A stretch of DNA of 64,000 bases, taken from contig CANLIL010000003.1 in assembly GCA_947491305.1 (NCBI GenBank), forward strand, positions 21,421-85,420, given 5' to 3'. The stretch comes from Flavobacteriales bacterium (GTDB taxonomy: Bacteria > Bacteroidota > Bacteroidia > Flavobacteriales_D > Crocinitomicaceae). Under the pieces are notes generated by a model. That model saw only the letters and a list, made by a program, of their open reading frames with translations, did no database searches and was not told the origin of the DNA. Position numbers and translations under genes: made by a program. Of the stretch, positions 36,354 to 44,291 are shown piece after piece (the first letter of the stretch is position 1; every line of letters begins with the position of its first letter).

Positions 36354-38186
36354 TTATTTTTTGATCAATTTTTTAGTTACAGTTGAACCTTCAGTAGCAA
36401 CCGTTACATAATAAACACCACTTGTAAATGAAGTAGCATCAAATGTAATTGAGTTAGCGCCTGTGTTTTGTGCAACTGAAGTAGTGTAAATTGTTTTACC
36501 AGTAATATCTACAACATTTACAGCAACTTTAGCAGCATTCATTAAAGAATAGTTAATTGTTGCTTCACCAGTTGTTGGGTTTGGATAAACATTTCCAACG
36601 GTAGCAAAAGCACTGTTTTCATTAATTGATAAAGTTGGATCAAAGTTCAAACGAACAACTGGCGTACCTGTTTGGTAGAACCAAGTTCCGTCTGGGTTTT
36701 GTGCATCAATAACACCTCTGTCAAAAATGAAAGATGTTTGTTTGTAAGATGTCCCTGCGTTTGCAATTTTTAAGTTTGGACTTAATGTTCCAACAACAAC
36801 TATGTAAGTAGTCCCTGCTAATAATTGAACTGGATCTGGTAAAATGATCAATTTATCTGTGTTCAACATTGCAGTTGTTACAGTGAAAGGATCTGATTCA
36901 GTTAAGTATGTAAAATCTCCTGTTGCAGTATCAACGTAATAAATTTTACCGTAAACTTCTGTTCCTACTGGAGTTCCTGTTGCAATACGTGTATTGATTC
37001 CTTGAACAGGTTGATTTGTCCAAATATCGAAGAAGTTACCAACTTCAAATCCGTCAGTACCATTTGATGTTGTTCCAGCATAAACACCATTGTCTCTTGC
37101 GTAGATGTAATTATTCACTGAGAAAGTAATTGGCGTAAACGTGTTGTTTGTTGGAACATCGTCCGCATTGGTAGCAGTTAATGTGCGTGTAACAGCATAC
37201 GTTCCAATTCCAGCTGGTGTGTATGAAGTATTAATTGCTAAACTGTCATCTGCTTGAGATGCAATTGTAACAGGTGTACTAGATCCAGTTGCAGCTCCAC
37301 CGTTCACATCAATGTTTAATTTAACGTTTGTCATTGCTTGGGTTCCAATATTAGATACATTAGCGGTAAAATCAATTGGAGCAATTTGTGAAGTTGGTAT
37401 TTGGTAATAATTCAATCCAGCTGTTCCCCAGTATGTTCCATCAACAGATAAATCGTAATCAGCATTTGTCATTAACTTAACATCGTCAATGTACCATCCG
37501 TAAGTTACCCAAACATTTGCATTTGTTGCTTGTGTTGGGAAATTTGTAGTCCATGAAAAACGAATCCAAACTTGTGTTGCTCCTGATAAATAAGGCGCTA
37601 AGTTGATTGTTTTTGTAGATGGATTTGGGTAAGCAGACCCTCCAGTAGATGACAATACACTTAAATTGTTGTTGTTTCCAACAGGAATGAACGTTGTTCC
37701 ATTCGTAGAAATTTGAATTTCTTGCAAATCGTTAAAACGTGCTCCGTATTGTAAAAATTCTAAAGAAACTTGTGTTCCTGAAGTAGCTAAACTAATAGAT
37801 TGCGTTGTTGTCATTGTATACGTTACATCCAATGCTTGAGAAGGCGTTGCTAATGTAGGGTTACCATTTGATAACTCTGCAAAATTTCCTTCTGAAGTAG
37901 ATGCAATTGCAGTAGCAGGTGCCCACCAACCATCACGTGTTGCATCAATTGTCCAACCAAATTGCGCGCCTGTTTGACCGCTATTGTTAATTGTCCAAGA
38001 AGCTGCATTTGAAAAGTCATTCGTGTAGAATGTTGTTCCAACGGCTTTAGGTGTTGCATGATTTTCAGTTGCTTTTGGCGCAACGCGACTCATGTCATTT
38101 GCTATTAAAGCTTTAGGAGCGTATTGACCAAAAGAAATCGAAGCGCCTAAACCCAAAACAACCATACTTAAGTATACTTTTTTCAT
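36354..38186 (-). CDS. Secreted protein with T9SS type A sorting domain
   Basis: A 610-residue secreted protein. It has a signal peptide (ASISFGQ end). A jelly-roll (MAM/choice-of-anchor-like) domain covers about 45-245, with FYTNDFSNAASWTINN and YGWYIDDVKLM. A CARDB/Ig-like beta domain covers about 265-350 and a further beta region about 360-510. The type A sorting domain is at about 530-610 (VGNVYPNPTTGEATINYSL ... KKLIKK). It is exported by the T9SS and probably attached to the cell surface. No catalytic motif is visible. The gene has its own promoter and terminator. Confidence 0.9.
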   Translation of the reverse strand: MKKVYLSMVVLGLGASISFGQYAPKALIANDMSRVAPKATENHATPKAVGTTFYTNDFSNAASWTINNSGQTGAQFGWTIDATRDGWWAPATAIASTSEGNFAELSNGNPTLATPSQALDVTYTMTTTQSISLATSGTQVSLEFLQYGARFNDLQEIQISTNGTTFIPVGNNNNLSVLSSTGGSAYPNPSTKTINLAPYLSGATQVWIRFSWTTNFPTQATNANVWVTYGWYIDDVKLMTNADYDLSVDGTYWGTAGLNYYQIPTSQIAPIDFTANVSNIGTQAMTNVKLNIDVNGGAATGSSTPVTIASQADDSLAINTSYTPAGIGTYAVTRTLTATNADDVPTNNTFTPITFSVNNYIYARDNGVYAGTTSNGTDGFEVGNFFDIWTNQPVQGINTRIATGTPVGTEVYGKIYYVDTATGDFTYLTESDPFTVTTAMLNTDKLIILPDPVQLLAGTTYIVVVGTLSPNLKIANAGTSYKQTSFIFDRGVIDAQNPDGTWFYQTGTPVVRLNFDPTLSINENSAFATVGNVYPNPTTGEATINYSLMNAAKVAVNVVDITGKTIYTTSVAQNTGANSITFDATSFTSGVYYVTVATEGSTVTKKLIKK

Positions 38187-38206
38187 AGTTATGATTTTAT
38201 TTTTAG

Positions 38207-38214
38207 CAAATATA
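38207..38214 (-). promoter_or_regulatory. Candidate -7 box for the T9SS type A protein gene
   Basis: TATATTTG on the minus strand, 20 bases before the start at 38186, matches TAnnTTTG. Confidence 0.5.
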
Positions 38215-38270
38215 AGTTATTAAATTAAAATTAAATAACTGTTGAATAAATAAAAACTACATTACAAAAA

Positions 38271-39041
38271 CTAACGATCTTTTAAAAAAGGTATCGTTTT
38301 TCTAATTTCTGTAAGATCCTTCATCGCAAGTGTATGTTGTTGCATTTGTTCCACGTCATTGCTATTAAATTCTGATTCGCCTAGTGCGTTGAAACAGGAA
38401 GAGTCACCTGAATACTCCAGTCCTTTACCATCTGTGCCAACACGATTCACCCCAACAACATAACATTGATTTTCAATGGCTCTTGCTTTTAGCAACGCTT
38501 TCCAATGTTCAGCTCGTTTTTTTGGCCAATTCGCCACGTAGAGAATGAGGTCGTATGCGGGAGATTCTTTTTCTATTCTGTTGCGTACAATTTCAGGAAA
38601 ACGCAGGTCGTAACAAATTTGGAGTTGTATCTTCCAAGATTTGTATGGGACAATTATTTCATTTTGTCCTGCTGTGAAGAAATCATCTTCATGGGCCAAG
38701 CTAAAACACTTTCTTTTATCGTAAAAGGAAAGTTTACCTGTTGGTTCGATAAAAACGCCACGGTTGTAAAACGCATTATTTTCTTCAATAATCAGTGATG
38801 TATAAACTGCACAATTGTTTGTTTTTGCACAATTTTTTAACCAATTAATCCCAAGAGAATTTTCCATGGTTTCAGCTAAAGCATCAACATTCATGCTAAA
38901 ACCGGTGTGAAACATTTCAGGAAAGATAATGAGATCTGTCGCTGCTATGTTTTCAATCAGGGATTCATACCGTGCTAAATTAGCTGGTTTATCTTCCCAA
39001 ATTTGGTTGGATTGAACCGTTGTTATTCTTAAATCTTGCAT
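38271..39041 (-). CDS. Nitrilase-superfamily omega-amidase (YafV/Nit2-like)
   Basis: A 256-residue carbon-nitrogen hydrolase. The Glu-Lys-Cys triad is visible: Glu in LIIFPEMFHTGFSM, Lys in FYDKRKCFSLAHE and Cys in LQICYDLRFPE. The family branch that pairs with YbdL-type aminotransferases removes the amide of alpha-ketoglutaramate or alpha-ketosuccinamate. It overlaps the upstream aminotransferase gene by 13 bases, so the two probably work together: transamination with glutamine, then pulling the reaction by deamidating the ketoamide. Confidence 0.88.
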   Translation of the reverse strand: MQDLRITTVQSNQIWEDKPANLARYESLIENIAATDLIIFPEMFHTGFSMNVDALAETMENSLGINWLKNCAKTNNCAVYTSLIIEENNAFYNRGVFIEPTGKLSFYDKRKCFSLAHEDDFFTAGQNEIIVPYKSWKIQLQICYDLRFPEIVRNRIEKESPAYDLILYVANWPKKRAEHWKALLKARAIENQCYVVGVNRVGTDGKGLEYSGDSSCFNALGESEFNSNDVEQMQQHTLAMKDLTEIRKTIPFLKDR

Positions 39042-40156
39042 AATTTTTCACAGGCTTTAATGAGTGTTTCATCGTCTTTTGCAAAACAAAAACGGATGAG
39101 GTATTGGTCCTTTCCATCTTTATTGAATACGGATAATGGAATCGCAGCGACACCGTGTTCTTTTACTAAACGTATGCAAAAATCTGTATCTTTTTCAGTT
39201 GAAATGGCGCTGTAATCGACTACTTGAAAATAGCTTCCTTCCGAAGGTAATAATTTAAAACGACTGTTTTTTAAAAGCGATTTAAATAAGTCTCTTTTTG
39301 TTTGATAAAATGCCCCTAAACTAGTTACGTCGACTTTTTCTAAGTATTTGCTCAAGGTAAATTGCGCGACACTATTGACTGAAAAAACTAAAAATTGATG
39401 CACTTTTTTCACTTCATTTAATAATGATTCAGGCGCAATTATATAGCCAACTTTCCATCCAGTAATGTGAAATGTTTTTCCAAAAGAAGAGACAATTAAG
39501 CTCTTTTTTCGCAAATTTTCAATAGAATTTACGGATATATGCTTTTTTTCAAAGGTAATGTACTCATATACTTCATCAGAAAGCAAGCGAATTTTCGGGT
39601 ATTTATATAATAGTTGTTCCAAAGCTTGGAAATCAGTTTCAGTAAAAATTCGTCCAGATGGATTGTGTGGATTATTAATAATTAATAAGCTTGTTTTTTC
39701 AGAAATATGTTGTTCAATTAATTCCCAATTCGGCAAAAAATCATCGCTTAAAGGAACGCGAATTGGAACAGCGCCAGTCAAAATAATCGGCGGTTCATAG
39801 CAATCGTAACTTGGGTCTAAAATGATCACTTCTTCACCTGTATGAACAATCGCTTGAATGATGGTAAAAATTGCTTGCGTTGCACCAGCTGTAATTAATA
39901 ATTCAGTGGAAGGATTGTTTTTACGGCCATAATTTTCTTCAATTGATTTCCCTATGTTTTCCAATAAAAGTGGAAAGCCTGCCATTGGCATGTATTGATG
40001 TACATTTTCTATTGCACTAGCCGCTAAGATTTGTGTCAATTCCGTATCAACTGGAAAGTTTGGAAAGCCTTGGGATAAATTAATAGCGTTGTATTCAGTT
40101 GCCAGTTTTGACATTACTGTAAAAATCGTTGTTCCAACGTGTGGTAATTTTGACAT
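39029..40156 (-). CDS. Pyridoxal-phosphate methionine/glutamine aminotransferase (YbdL-like)
   Basis: A 375-residue class I/II aminotransferase. The PLP lysine is in SFGKTFHITGWKVGY; NNPHNPSGRIF and LLSDEVYEYITF are the cofactor-binding segments. The start AINLSQGFPNFPVD and overall pattern match the E. coli YbdL/kynurenine aminotransferase branch. The likely reaction moves the amino group of glutamine to 2-oxo-4-methylthiobutyrate (methionine salvage); activity on kynurenine is possible. It overlaps the omega-amidase gene by 13 bases, which supports a glutamine-transaminase/omega-amidase cycle. Confidence 0.88.
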   Translation of the reverse strand: MSKLPHVGTTIFTVMSKLATEYNAINLSQGFPNFPVDTELTQILAASAIENVHQYMPMAGFPLLLENIGKSIEENYGRKNNPSTELLITAGATQAIFTIIQAIVHTGEEVIILDPSYDCYEPPIILTGAVPIRVPLSDDFLPNWELIEQHISEKTSLLIINNPHNPSGRIFTETDFQALEQLLYKYPKIRLLSDEVYEYITFEKKHISVNSIENLRKKSLIVSSFGKTFHITGWKVGYIIAPESLLNEVKKVHQFLVFSVNSVAQFTLSKYLEKVDVTSLGAFYQTKRDLFKSLLKNSRFKLLPSEGSYFQVVDYSAISTEKDTDFCIRLVKEHGVAAIPLSVFNKDGKDQYLIRFCFAKDDETLIKACEKLCKI

Positions 40157-40223
40157 TGAATAAAATTTTGACTTTAAAAGTAGTGATTTTGAACTAAAAA
40201 TTTCAAGTTTCCGAATTCAAGCG

Positions 40224-40255
40224 TTTGAAAATGACAGATTAAAGTTGTATAATTG
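40224..40255 (+). promoter_or_regulatory. Candidate promoter for the 40275 gene
   Basis: TTTG (40224-40227), a 20-base spacer and TATAATTG (40248-40255), which is one mismatch from TAnnTTTG. The ATG follows 19 bases later. Confidence 0.4.
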
Positions 40256-40274
40256 TAAATATAAATAGCTAAAC

Positions 40275-40739
40275 ATGAAACAGTTTATTATTCTATTATC
40301 AGCGATCTTTTTTAGTTCAATTGCCTGCGTTGCACAAGAACAAAAAAAAGAAATCAAGCAATCGATTCAAAAGGAAGTATTTTTAGAGGAAAATAATGGC
40401 GAACGTGTTTTGACAATTAAAACAATTACGAACGGTGTTGAAACCATCGAAACGTTTAAAGGAGAAGCGATTGATGAGAAACTAAAAGAATTTGAAAGCG
40501 TTCAAGAAGATAAAGATGTGCGGGAAGAAATCTCCGTTCAAGAAGAAAATGGGAAGAAAACGGTAACGGTTACAACAACGCTAAACGGGCAACAAAACGT
40601 GGAAGTTTTAACGGGTGAAGCAGCTGAAAAAAAATTAGCTGAAAAAGCAGATCGTTTGCCTCCAATGGAAGGAAAAGGCGAAAAGCGTGAGTTAAAAATC
40701 ATTGAAGAACGAAAAATAAAAACGATTAAAAAAGGCTAA
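40275..40739 (+). CDS. Exported charged protein with an internal duplication
   Basis: A 154-residue exported protein. The signal peptide ends ACVAQ. The mature part is very rich in Glu and Lys and contains an imperfect tandem duplication of about 33 residues (about 38-71 and 90-121): a run EENNGERVLTIKT-ITNG-ETIETFKGEAIDEKL and its copy EENGKKTVTVTTTLNG then VLTGEAAEKKL. No known domain is recognised. It may be a periplasmic or surface scaffold, but the function is unknown. It begins a run of three small exported proteins; the next starts 2 bases after its stop. Confidence 0.7.
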   Translation: MKQFIILLSAIFFSSIACVAQEQKKEIKQSIQKEVFLEENNGERVLTIKTITNGVETIETFKGEAIDEKLKEFESVQEDKDVREEISVQEENGKKTVTVTTTLNGQQNVEVLTGEAAEKKLAEKADRLPPMEGKGEKRELKIIEERKIKTIKKG

Positions 40740-40741
40740 TT

Positions 40742-41251
40742 ATGAAGTATTTAATTGTTTTTTGCAGTGTAATTTCTTTTGCACAACTATCATTTTCGCA
40801 ATGTGCATCTGCAGGAAATGATAGTATTTTTCAAATTTGCAGAAACAAACCTTTTAATTTAGACTCTTTGTTATCTGATAGCGCTTCATTGAATGGGAAT
40901 TGGTTCAATCCTGCAGGAAATGCCATCACTAATGCTAATATTATTTCAAGTAATATTCCAGGTCAATATGTATATACGTATGTGGTTCAAGATAGTGTTT
41001 GTGGAACAATAGATTCGGCATTTTTTCTTATTAATGTTCTTGTGTGGTGCGAAACTGGAGGAATAGAAGAAACTAACTCTTCAAACTTAACCATCTTTCC
41101 CAACCCAACGAGTAATGGGGTTTTCACCATCTCTAAAGAAGTTGATTATGTGATTGAAGACGCTAGTGGCAAACGAATCCCAGTTATTCATTTACCAGGC
41201 TTGTACTTTATTGTTGTTGGAGAAACGCGTTATAAGTTGATTAATTTGTAG
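40742..41251 (+). CDS. Small secreted protein with degenerate T9SS type A sorting domain
   Basis: A 169-residue protein. The signal peptide ends LSFSQ. A small beta domain (about 20-105) contains four cysteines (CASAGNDSIFQIC, DSVC, VWC). The C-terminal part (about 112-169) has NLTIFPNPTSNGVFTI and ends GETRYKLINL, which is a shortened type A sorting domain. Its secretion by the T9SS is likely but less certain than for the longer proteins in the window. It is 2 bases after the previous gene and is followed by a small lipoprotein gene. Confidence 0.75.
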   Translation: MKYLIVFCSVISFAQLSFSQCASAGNDSIFQICRNKPFNLDSLLSDSASLNGNWFNPAGNAITNANIISSNIPGQYVYTYVVQDSVCGTIDSAFFLINVLVWCETGGIEETNSSNLTIFPNPTSNGVFTISKEVDYVIEDASGKRIPVIHLPGLYFIVVGETRYKLINL

Positions 41252-41281
41252 TTTTGATCGCACGTTTATAAATCCACATCA

Positions 41282-41557
41282 ATGAATCGTTTGAAGCAAC
41301 TTATCGTAATCTCTTTTTCTCTTGCTGTTTTGTCGGCATGTTCTTCTAAAGACACACAATTTTGTAGCTGTTTAAAAGCTAGTGAGCAACTGAACGCATT
41401 GAGCAACGATTTGTTACGCAACACCATTACGGAGGCGAAAGCAAAACAGTTAAAAGGCTTACAACAATTGAAAAAAGAACAATGCTTGGAATACGTTCAC
41501 ATGGACGGCCAAGCAATGCTCGAGCGAAAAAAAGCGTGTAAAGAGCTTAAAAAATAG
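41282..41557 (+). CDS. Small lipoprotein of unknown function
   Basis: A 91-residue lipoprotein with lipobox VLSA|C at about residue 20. The mature part is helical and charged, with conserved-looking cysteines (FCSCLKASEQL, EQCLEY, KKACKEL). I do not recognise the family. It lies 30 bases after the previous small gene and overlaps the convergent hemL gene by 11 bases. Confidence 0.65.
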   Translation: MNRLKQLIVISFSLAVLSACSSKDTQFCSCLKASEQLNALSNDLLRNTITEAKAKQLKGLQQLKKEQCLEYVHMDGQAMLERKKACKELKK

Positions 41558-42851
41558 CATCCAACGCGTCACAAAATGCTTGGATTGCTTCTGTTAATAC
41601 TTCTTTTGAATGTGCAGCTGAAATGAATCCAACTTCGTATCCGCTAGGTCCTAAATAAACGCCTCGTTTTAACAATTCACGGTGAATGTTTTTGAAGCCA
41701 GTCATGTCAGGATTGATTTCTTCTGAAGCGTGAATGCGTTTTTTACCATCGAATGACAACCAAAAAATAGATCCAATCGTTACCAATTCAAAATTATAGT
41801 TGTGTTGTTTTGCATGTGCATTGATTGCATCAACAAAAAAGCGTGTTCGTTCTTCTTGTTCTTCGTAAAAACCTGGCTTAGCACATTCTGTTAATTGTGC
41901 AATTCCAGCCGCCATTGCCACTGGATTTCCTGATAAGGTTCCCGCTTGGTATACTGGTCCGTCTGGTGAAATGGACGCCATAATTTCTGAACGAGCACCA
42001 TACGCTCCCACAGGTAATCCACCACCTAGAATTTTACCATACGTAACAATGTCTGGTGTAATTCCCAAATATTCTGCCGCGCCTGAAAATGCAACTCTGA
42101 ATCCAGAAATTACTTCATCAAAGAACAATAAAATCCCATTTTCTGTGCATAATTCCCGCAACGCCAATAAAAATGTTTTTTCTTGCAATAATAAACCATT
42201 GTTAGCAGGAATTGGCTCAATAATCGCACATGCAATGTCTGCTTTGTGTTCAGCAATGCATTTTTTTAATGCTTCAAGATCATTTAAAGGCAAAACCAAT
42301 GTTTCATTGGCAAAACTTTCTGGAACACCTGCACTAGAAGAAGCGCCAAACGTTACCAACCCACTTCCAGCTTTTACTAAAAGCGAATCTGAATGTCCGT
42401 GGTAGCATCCTTCAAATTTGATGACTTTATTTTTCCCAGAATATCCTCGTGCCAATCGTAAGGCCGACATTACGGCTTCTGTACCAGAAGATACAAAACG
42501 AATCTTGTCGATGAATGGGTTGCGTGTTAAAATTAATTCCGCTAATTCATTTTCAAGTCGTGTCGGTGCCCCAAAACTAGCGCCATTTTGCAAAGCTCCA
42601 ACAATTTTCTCATACACTTTTGGGTGATTATGACCTAAAATTAACGGTCCCCAAGAACAACAAAAATCAATGAATTGGTTATCGTCTTCGTCCCAAATCA
42701 TACAGCCATCGCCTTTTTTAATAAAAAGTGGTGAACCTTCAACAGATTTAAATGCGCGAACAGGTGAATTTACACCTCCAGGAAAGTAGGTTTTCGATTT
42801 TTCAAATAATGCTTCAGAAGTTGTCCGTTTGATGTCTTTTTTCGTTTCCAT
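41547..42851 (-). CDS. hemL: Glutamate-1-semialdehyde 2,1-aminomutase
   Basis: A 434-residue PLP enzyme that converts glutamate 1-semialdehyde to 5-aminolevulinate in the C5 route to tetrapyrroles. The family start (FEKSKTYFPGGVNSPVRAF) and the PLP lysine in VTYGKILGGGLPVGA are clear, with SSGTEAVMSALRLAR binding the cofactor phosphate. The longest reading frame starts with TTG at 42869, but the ATG at 42851 is right for the family. It is divergent from kynU across about 50 bases. Confidence 0.96.
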   Translation of the reverse strand: METKKDIKRTTSEALFEKSKTYFPGGVNSPVRAFKSVEGSPLFIKKGDGCMIWDEDDNQFIDFCCSWGPLILGHNHPKVYEKIVGALQNGASFGAPTRLENELAELILTRNPFIDKIRFVSSGTEAVMSALRLARGYSGKNKVIKFEGCYHGHSDSLLVKAGSGLVTFGASSSAGVPESFANETLVLPLNDLEALKKCIAEHKADIACAIIEPIPANNGLLLQEKTFLLALRELCTENGILLFFDEVISGFRVAFSGAAEYLGITPDIVTYGKILGGGLPVGAYGARSEIMASISPDGPVYQAGTLSGNPVAMAAGIAQLTECAKPGFYEEQEERTRFFVDAINAHAKQHNYNFELVTIGSIFWLSFDGKKRIHASEEINPDMTGFKNIHRELLKRGVYLGPSGYEVGFISAAHSKEVLTEAIQAFCDALDAIF

Positions 42852-42857
42852 AATGTG

Positions 42858-42865
42858 TATCTTTG
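42858..42865 (+). promoter_or_regulatory. Candidate -7 box for kynU
   Basis: TATCTTTG matches TAnnTTTG on the plus strand and ends 38 bases before the kynU ATG. It shares the short divergent gap with the hemL promoter. Confidence 0.4.
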
Positions 42866-42876
42866 TCAAGAAAGTA

Positions 42877-42884
42877 CAAAATTA
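42877..42884 (-). promoter_or_regulatory. Candidate -7 box for hemL
   Basis: TAATTTTG on the minus strand matches TAnnTTTG, 25 bases before the hemL ATG. The two divergent boxes are only 11 bases apart, so polymerases could interfere. Confidence 0.45.
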
Positions 42885-42903
42885 GCAATTAAAATATTAA
42901 TGA

Positions 42904-44184
42904 ATGATGCATTTTGAAAACACATTGGCCTTTGCTCAACAGTTAGATCAAAAAGATAATTTAAAACAATTTAGAGAGCGCTTTTGTTTTCCAACTTTCC
43001 ACGAAAAAGAAATTAGATATTTTACAGGTAATTCTTTAGGGTTACAACCGAAGACGGTGAAAAATTATATTTTAGAAGAATTAGATGCTTGGGCTGAATT
43101 TGGTGTTGAAGGACACTTTTTGGCGAAAAGACCTTGGTTTGCATACCACGAGAATTTAACAGAGATGGCAGCAAAAGTTGTTGGAGCGAAACCGATTGAA
43201 GTGGTCGTTACGCATTCCTTGACAACGAATTTACATTTATTAATGGTTTCGTTTTATCAGCCAAAAGGGAAACGAACTAAAATTTTATGTGAAGCGAAAG
43301 CCTTTCCATCGGATCAATATGCATTAGAGTCACAAGTTAAATTTCATGGATTAGATCCTGCAGAACACTTGATTGAAGTTGCACCAAGAGAAGGCGAACA
43401 ATTAATCCGTGAAGAAGATATTTTGGCAGCAATTGAAACACATGCAGATGAAATTGCTATGATCATGATTGGCGGGGTTAATTATTACACGGGACAATTG
43501 TTTGACATGGAGACGATCACCAAAGCAGGACACAAAGCAGGTGCAATCGTAGGCTTTGATTTAGCACATGCTGCAGGAAACGTTAATTTAAAATTGCACG
43601 ATTGGGGTGTAGATTTTGCCGCTTGGTGTGGGTATAAATATTTGAATTCTTCGCCAGGAGGTGTAAGTGGTATGTTTGTTCACGAACGCCATGCATACAA
43701 ACCTGAATTGCCACGTTTTGCTGGTTGGTGGGGATATGATAAAGAAACACGCTTCTTGATGCAACCTGGATTTAATCCGATGAAAGGTGCTGAAGGTTGG
43801 CAATTGAGTAATGCACCCGTATTGGGAATGGCAGCACATTTAGCTTCGCTAGAAATTTTTGAAGAAGCTGGAATGGACCAAATTGGCGCAAAAAGAGATT
43901 TGATGACTGCTTATATGGAATTTGTCATTGATACCATTTCTGCAAAAAATAGTGACCGTGTTCAATTTGAAATTATTACTCCACGCGACAAAACAAAACG
44001 AGGCGCCCAATTGTCTATTATGGCAAAGGGTCAAGGCAAAGCATTGTTTGATGCATTATCAGCAGAAGGCGTTGTGGCCGATTGGAGAGAACCAAATGTA
44101 ATTAGAATTGCGCCAGCGCCTTTATACAATTCTTTTGAAGATTGTTATTGGTTTGGTCAGTTATTGGAGAAAGCGATTCAGTGA
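42904..44184 (+). CDS. kynU: Kynureninase
   Basis: A 426-residue PLP enzyme that cleaves kynurenine or 3-hydroxykynurenine to anthranilate or 3-hydroxyanthranilate plus alanine. It starts with an N-terminal substrate segment and [15 protein letters not shown]; the PLP lysine is in [16 protein letters not shown] and the aspartate pair in [11 protein letters not shown]. The length is typical. The stop is immediately followed by a degenerate repeat tract and then kmo, suggesting co-transcription. Together the two enzymes carry kynurenine to 3-hydroxyanthranilate. Confidence 0.95.
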   Translation: MMHFENTLAFAQQLDQKDNLKQFRERFCFPTFHEKEIRYFTGNSLGLQPKTVKNYILEELDAWAEFGVEGHFLAKRPWFAYHENLTEMAAKVVGAKPIEVVVTHSLTTNLHLLMVSFYQPKGKRTKILCEAKAFPSDQYALESQVKFHGLDPAEHLIEVAPREGEQLIREEDILAAIETHADEIAMIMIGGVNYYTGQLFDMETITKAGHKAGAIVGFDLAHAAGNVNLKLHDWGVDFAAWCGYKYLNSSPGGVSGMFVHERHAYKPELPRFAGWWGYDKETRFLMQPGFNPMKGAEGWQLSNAPVLGMAAHLASLEIFEEAGMDQIGAKRDLMTAYMEFVIDTISAKNSDRVQFEIITPRDKTKRGAQLSIMAKGQGKALFDALSAEGVVADWREPNVIRIAPAPLYNSFEDCYWFGQLLEKAIQ

Positions 44185-44263
44185 GTTAGGTATTAGGCAT
44201 TAGTTAAATAGTAGTTAGGCAAGAGGCATTAGTTTGTTAGTGATTAGTAAGTTAGTAGTTAGA
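44185..44263 (+). repeat. Degenerate word-like repeat (TTAG/AGTTAG family), locus 1
   Basis: Directly after the kynU stop codon there are about 80 bases built of overlapping, inexact words GTTAG, GGCATTAG, AGTAAGTTAG and AGTAGTTAG, with GGCAAGAGGCATTAG in the middle. It is neither a simple microsatellite nor a hairpin. The same words recur at 47792-47853. Confidence 0.75.
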
Positions 44264-44291
44264 TTTTGGAGAATAAAGATTTATTAAAAAA

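Noticed and set aside
41971..42405. 144-residue open frame opposite hemL
   Set aside because: It is antisense to conserved hemL codons and shows no family signature.
42852..42869. TTG-started extension of HemL
   Set aside because: A standard ATG follows six codons later, and the extension lies in the short region shared with the divergent promoters.
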